DNA of 7,195 bases. It comes from Bacteriovoracaceae bacterium UBA7317 (GTDB taxonomy: Bacteria; Bdellovibrionota; Bacteriovoracia; Bacteriovoracales; Bacteriovoracaceae). The notes below the pieces were generated by a model. The model saw nothing but the letters and a program-made list of their open reading frames with translations, was not told the DNA's origin and ran no database searches. The stretch spans positions 4,092 through 11,286 of the forward strand of contig DKQD01000086.1 of NCBI GenBank assembly GCA_002474345.1, read 5' to 3'. Shown in pieces: positions 5,270-7,195 of this stretch. Both the position numbers and the translations under genes were made by a program. Within the stretch, counting starts at the first letter, position 1. Each line of letters begins with the position of its first letter.

Positions 5270-6547
5270 ATGAAAATGAAGGCCCTGGGGCTCCATCACA
5301 AATCTGAAGAAGATTCCCCTTCAAAAGACACCGTTCTTATATCAAAGGACCTCCCTCTATATATTCTTTGTAACGGAGTTGGTGATGGGCCTGGTTCAGC
5401 AAGAACCGCCAAAGAAACGGCCCACCTTTTTTCCTACCACGTGCAAGAAGAAAAAAGCTTCCTCATGGCCTTTAACGAAGATCCTTCAAATCAAAAAAGA
5501 GACCTCGTTAAAAAAGTCCTTCATGAAATTATTCAAAAAATGAATCAAAAAATTTATTTGCAAAACCAAAAGCACCCTCCTGAAAAAGCGATTGGAACAA
5601 CTCTTTTATTTGGGCTTTTTATCGGGAGCGATGTTTTTTTAGGAAACCTTGGAAATGGAAAGGTCTTTCTTTGTAGAGGGGAAGAAAGTTTTATCCTTAT
5701 GAACGGAAATTCTAAGTGGGATGTTTTATTAAAAAGCGGGAAAGTGACAGAGAAAGATAAAGTTGGACACCCCTCTCACTATGAGCCTCATAAATATGTG
5801 GGGTCTCATAAAGACTTTACAATGGACCTCTTTCATATGGAAATGATCGAAAAAGATTTTTTACTTCTCTCAACGGACGCTCTTTCAAATTCAATAAAGC
5901 CTAACGATGTCCTTGAACTTACTAAAAAAGAGACGGATTTTAAAAAGCTTCCTAAGCTCTTTTTGAATATTGGGCTCTCTCGAAACGTTAAAGATGACAT
6001 AAGTTTTATCGTCGTTAAAGATTCAAAACACCAAGAAAAACTAAAGCCACCAAAAAGGAAAGATAGTGTTACACCAATCAGAAAAAAGAAGGCGGTTTCT
6101 CAAGCGAAACCTCTAAAAAAAGATCAAGAACTTCCCGAACAAAAGGTCCTCGCTTTAAAAGGTCTACCCCTTTTTCATGAACTAAGCTACAGAGAGCTTT
6201 TAAACATTATTGAAATTATTGAATTAAAAGTTCAAAAAAAAGGAGAACTCGTTATTAAAGAACATGAGTCAGGCTCAAAAATGTTTATCCTCTTAAAGGG
6301 ACTTGTCCAAGTTCATAAAGGGGGTAAAAAATTAGCGAGGCTTCAAAGAGGTCAATGGTTCGGTGAGATGGCCCTTATTGATGATGAGTTACGAAGTGCC
6401 AGCGTCACTTGTTTAACTCCAACGGCTTTTGTCACAATTGAACGGGGGCCTTTAATGAAACTTATTCAAAAAAACCCCGAAACAGGTGTTAAAATTTTTC
6501 ACGCCATTTCCAAGACATTAAGCCAGAGGTTAAGAAAAGCATCTTAG
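5270..6547 (+). CDS. PP2C-like domain fused to a cyclic-nucleotide-binding domain; possibly a pseudophosphatase
   Basis: About 425 residues from the ATG at 5270. Residues 1-250 resemble the PP2C/Stp1 serine/threonine phosphatase fold: EED (13-15) near the usual NED segment, CNGVGDGPGSARTA (34-47) for DGMGGH...AS, GTTLL (109-113), GNLGNGKVFLCR (125-136) for NVGDSRAYLLR, LLSTDALS (199-206) for LLCTDGLS, and KDDISFIVV (241-249) for DNITVVV. The key DG Asp is Asn35 and the GDSR Asp is Asn129, while Asp203 and Asp242/243 remain, so metal binding may be impaired. A Lys/Pro-rich linker (about 252-288) leads to a cNMP-binding domain (290-425). Its phosphate cassette FGEMALIDDELRSASV (364-379) keeps Glu366 and Arg375, so ligand binding is plausible. 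The frame is open upstream to a GTG at 5102, overlapping the GST gene; 5270 avoids overlap and fits PP2C N-termini, but it lacks a clear Shine-Dalgarno (ATG 5276 is an alternative). It probably acts in the cytoplasm as a signal-responsive regulator. Confidence 0.8.
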   Translation: MKMKALGLHHKSEEDSPSKDTVLISKDLPLYILCNGVGDGPGSARTAKETAHLFSYHVQEEKSFLMAFNEDPSNQKRDLVKKVLHEIIQKMNQKIYLQNQKHPPEKAIGTTLLFGLFIGSDVFLGNLGNGKVFLCRGEESFILMNGNSKWDVLLKSGKVTEKDKVGHPSHYEPHKYVGSHKDFTMDLFHMEMIEKDFLLLSTDALSNSIKPNDVLELTKKETDFKKLPKLFLNIGLSRNVKDDISFIVVKDSKHQEKLKPPKRKDSVTPIRKKKAVSQAKPLKKDQELPEQKVLALKGLPLFHELSYRELLNIIEIIELKVQKKGELVIKEHESGSKMFILLKGLVQVHKGGKKLARLQRGQWFGEMALIDDELRSASVTCLTPTAFVTIERGPLMKLIQKNPETGVKIFHAISKTLSQRLRKAS

Positions 6548-6549
6548 CT

Positions 6550-7195
6550 TTACTTTTTAGGAGCGATGACAATTTTACCTTGGGTATGCTTTTCTTCTAA
6601 TTTTTTATGAGCGTTTTTCGCTTCCTCTAAAGAAAAGAGCGAATCAACCTTAAGGGTTAATTTTTTATCACCTATAAGAGAAACGAAGTTTTCCAACTCT
6701 TCCTTTCTCGTTTCAGCAAGCATTCCTTTCGTTACAATACCTTTTTCTTCTCCAACCTTTTTAACCTGATCTCTTGTAATGGTTGGTACTGTCACCATGA
6801 CGCCTTCTTTTTTGAGGCAGTGAAAAGATTCAATCCCGGCCTCACCACCAACCAGGTCTAAAACAAGGTCAACGTCCTTAACTGCTTCATTCACATTTGT
6901 CTTTGTGTAATCAATAATATTTTGAACACCAAGTCCTTTTAAAAAATCGTGGTGCCTACTTGAAGCCGTTGCAATCACATTGGCCCCTTTAATAAGAGCA
7001 AATTGACATGCCAAGTGACCTACTCCACCAGCCGCGGCCAAAATGAGAACTGTTTGTCCCTTTTGAAGACCACCATGATCAAAAAGCCCCTGCCAAGCTG
7101 TAAGTGCCGCTATCGGGAGACCACCCAATTCCTTCATATTAAAGCTTTCATCTTTTGGAAGAACAGCAAAATCACTTGGAGTTCCGATACAGTAT
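6550..7195 (-). CDS. Partial zinc-less MDR / NADP-dependent quinone oxidoreductase-like (5' end outside window)
   Basis: The C-terminal 214 or so residues of a medium-chain dehydrogenase/reductase. The frame is open to the right edge: before the internal Met encoded at 7137 come YCIGTPSDFAVLPKDESFN, which fit the family, so that Met is not the start. Visible motifs are GGLPIAALTAWQGLF, the substrate-cleft segment before the Rossmann fold, and LILAAAGGVGHLACQFALIKG, whose AAGGVG is the nucleotide-binding loop. NVIATASSRHHDFLKGLG follows, and the protein ends GKIVIAPKK. No zinc-ligand pattern is seen in the visible part, consistent with the QOR branch. The likely reaction is NADPH-dependent reduction of a quinone, enone or acryloyl-CoA-like substrate. 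It converges on the PP2C-cNMP gene with 2 bp between stop codons and no obvious terminator, so the two transcripts probably overlap. Confidence 0.9.
   Translation of the reverse strand, partial: YCIGTPSDFAVLPKDESFNMKELGGLPIAALTAWQGLFDHGGLQKGQTVLILAAAGGVGHLACQFALIKGANVIATASSRHHDFLKGLGVQNIIDYTKTNVNEAVKDVDLVLDLVGGEAGIESFHCLKKEGVMVTVPTITRDQVKKVGEEKGIVTKGMLAETRKEELENFVSLIGDKKLTLKVDSLFSLEEAKNAHKKLEEKHTQGKIVIAPKK

Noticed and set aside
6550..7137. Complete 195-residue oxidoreductase starting at the Met encoded at 7137
   Set aside because: The frame stays open to the window edge with family-like residues upstream, so the gene is truncated by the window and that Met is internal.

Overview
This 7.2 kb window is tightly packed chromosomal DNA, roughly 40% GC by eye. 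It holds an acyl-CoA catabolism operon, a divergent two-gene unit, and two genes cut by the window ends. The organism looks like a Gram-negative bacterium: one product has a Sec signal peptide and an outer-membrane-like body ending in Phe. The AT-rich codon use, the lipid-oxidation content and the family mix would suit a Bdellovibrionota/Oligoflexia or other delta-type lineage, but nothing here fixes the taxonomy. There are no mobile elements, RNA genes or CRISPR arrays.

Layout. (i) 1-125, minus strand: the first 41 codons of a TTG-initiated gene of unknown function with a Cys/His-rich motif, its 3' part lying outside the window. (ii) 254-3912, minus strand: a probable four-gene operon read right to left, consisting of an acyl-CoA dehydrogenase, an APH-fold phosphotransferase, a histidine-phosphatase-fold protein and a small exported protein. 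A hairpin terminator follows at 184-209. (iii) 3913-4083: a 171-bp divergent control region with a good sigma70-type promoter facing right and a dyad over its -10/start region. (iv) 4084-6547, plus strand: a long GST-fold protein, then a PP2C-like domain fused to a cyclic-nucleotide-binding domain. (v) 6550-7195, minus strand: the C-terminal part of a zinc-less MDR/quinone oxidoreductase, convergent with the preceding gene and only 2 bp away.

How the genes may work together. The dehydrogenase and the phosphotransferase resemble the two halves of eukaryotic ACAD10/ACAD11. In that family, and in the bacterial levulinate (Lva) pathway, the kinase phosphorylates a 4-hydroxyacyl-CoA and the dehydrogenase-fold partner helps convert it to an enoyl-CoA for beta-oxidation. 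By inference this operon could do the same, with the phosphatase-fold protein as an accessory. The PP2C-cNMP protein may be a cyclic-nucleotide-responsive regulator, possibly inactive as a phosphatase.

The most notable observations are the PP2C-cNMP fusion with altered acidic residues, the split ACAD11-like operon, the dyad in the divergent promoter, the unlisted partial gene at the left edge, and a strong excess of the tetranucleotide GGCC throughout the window.
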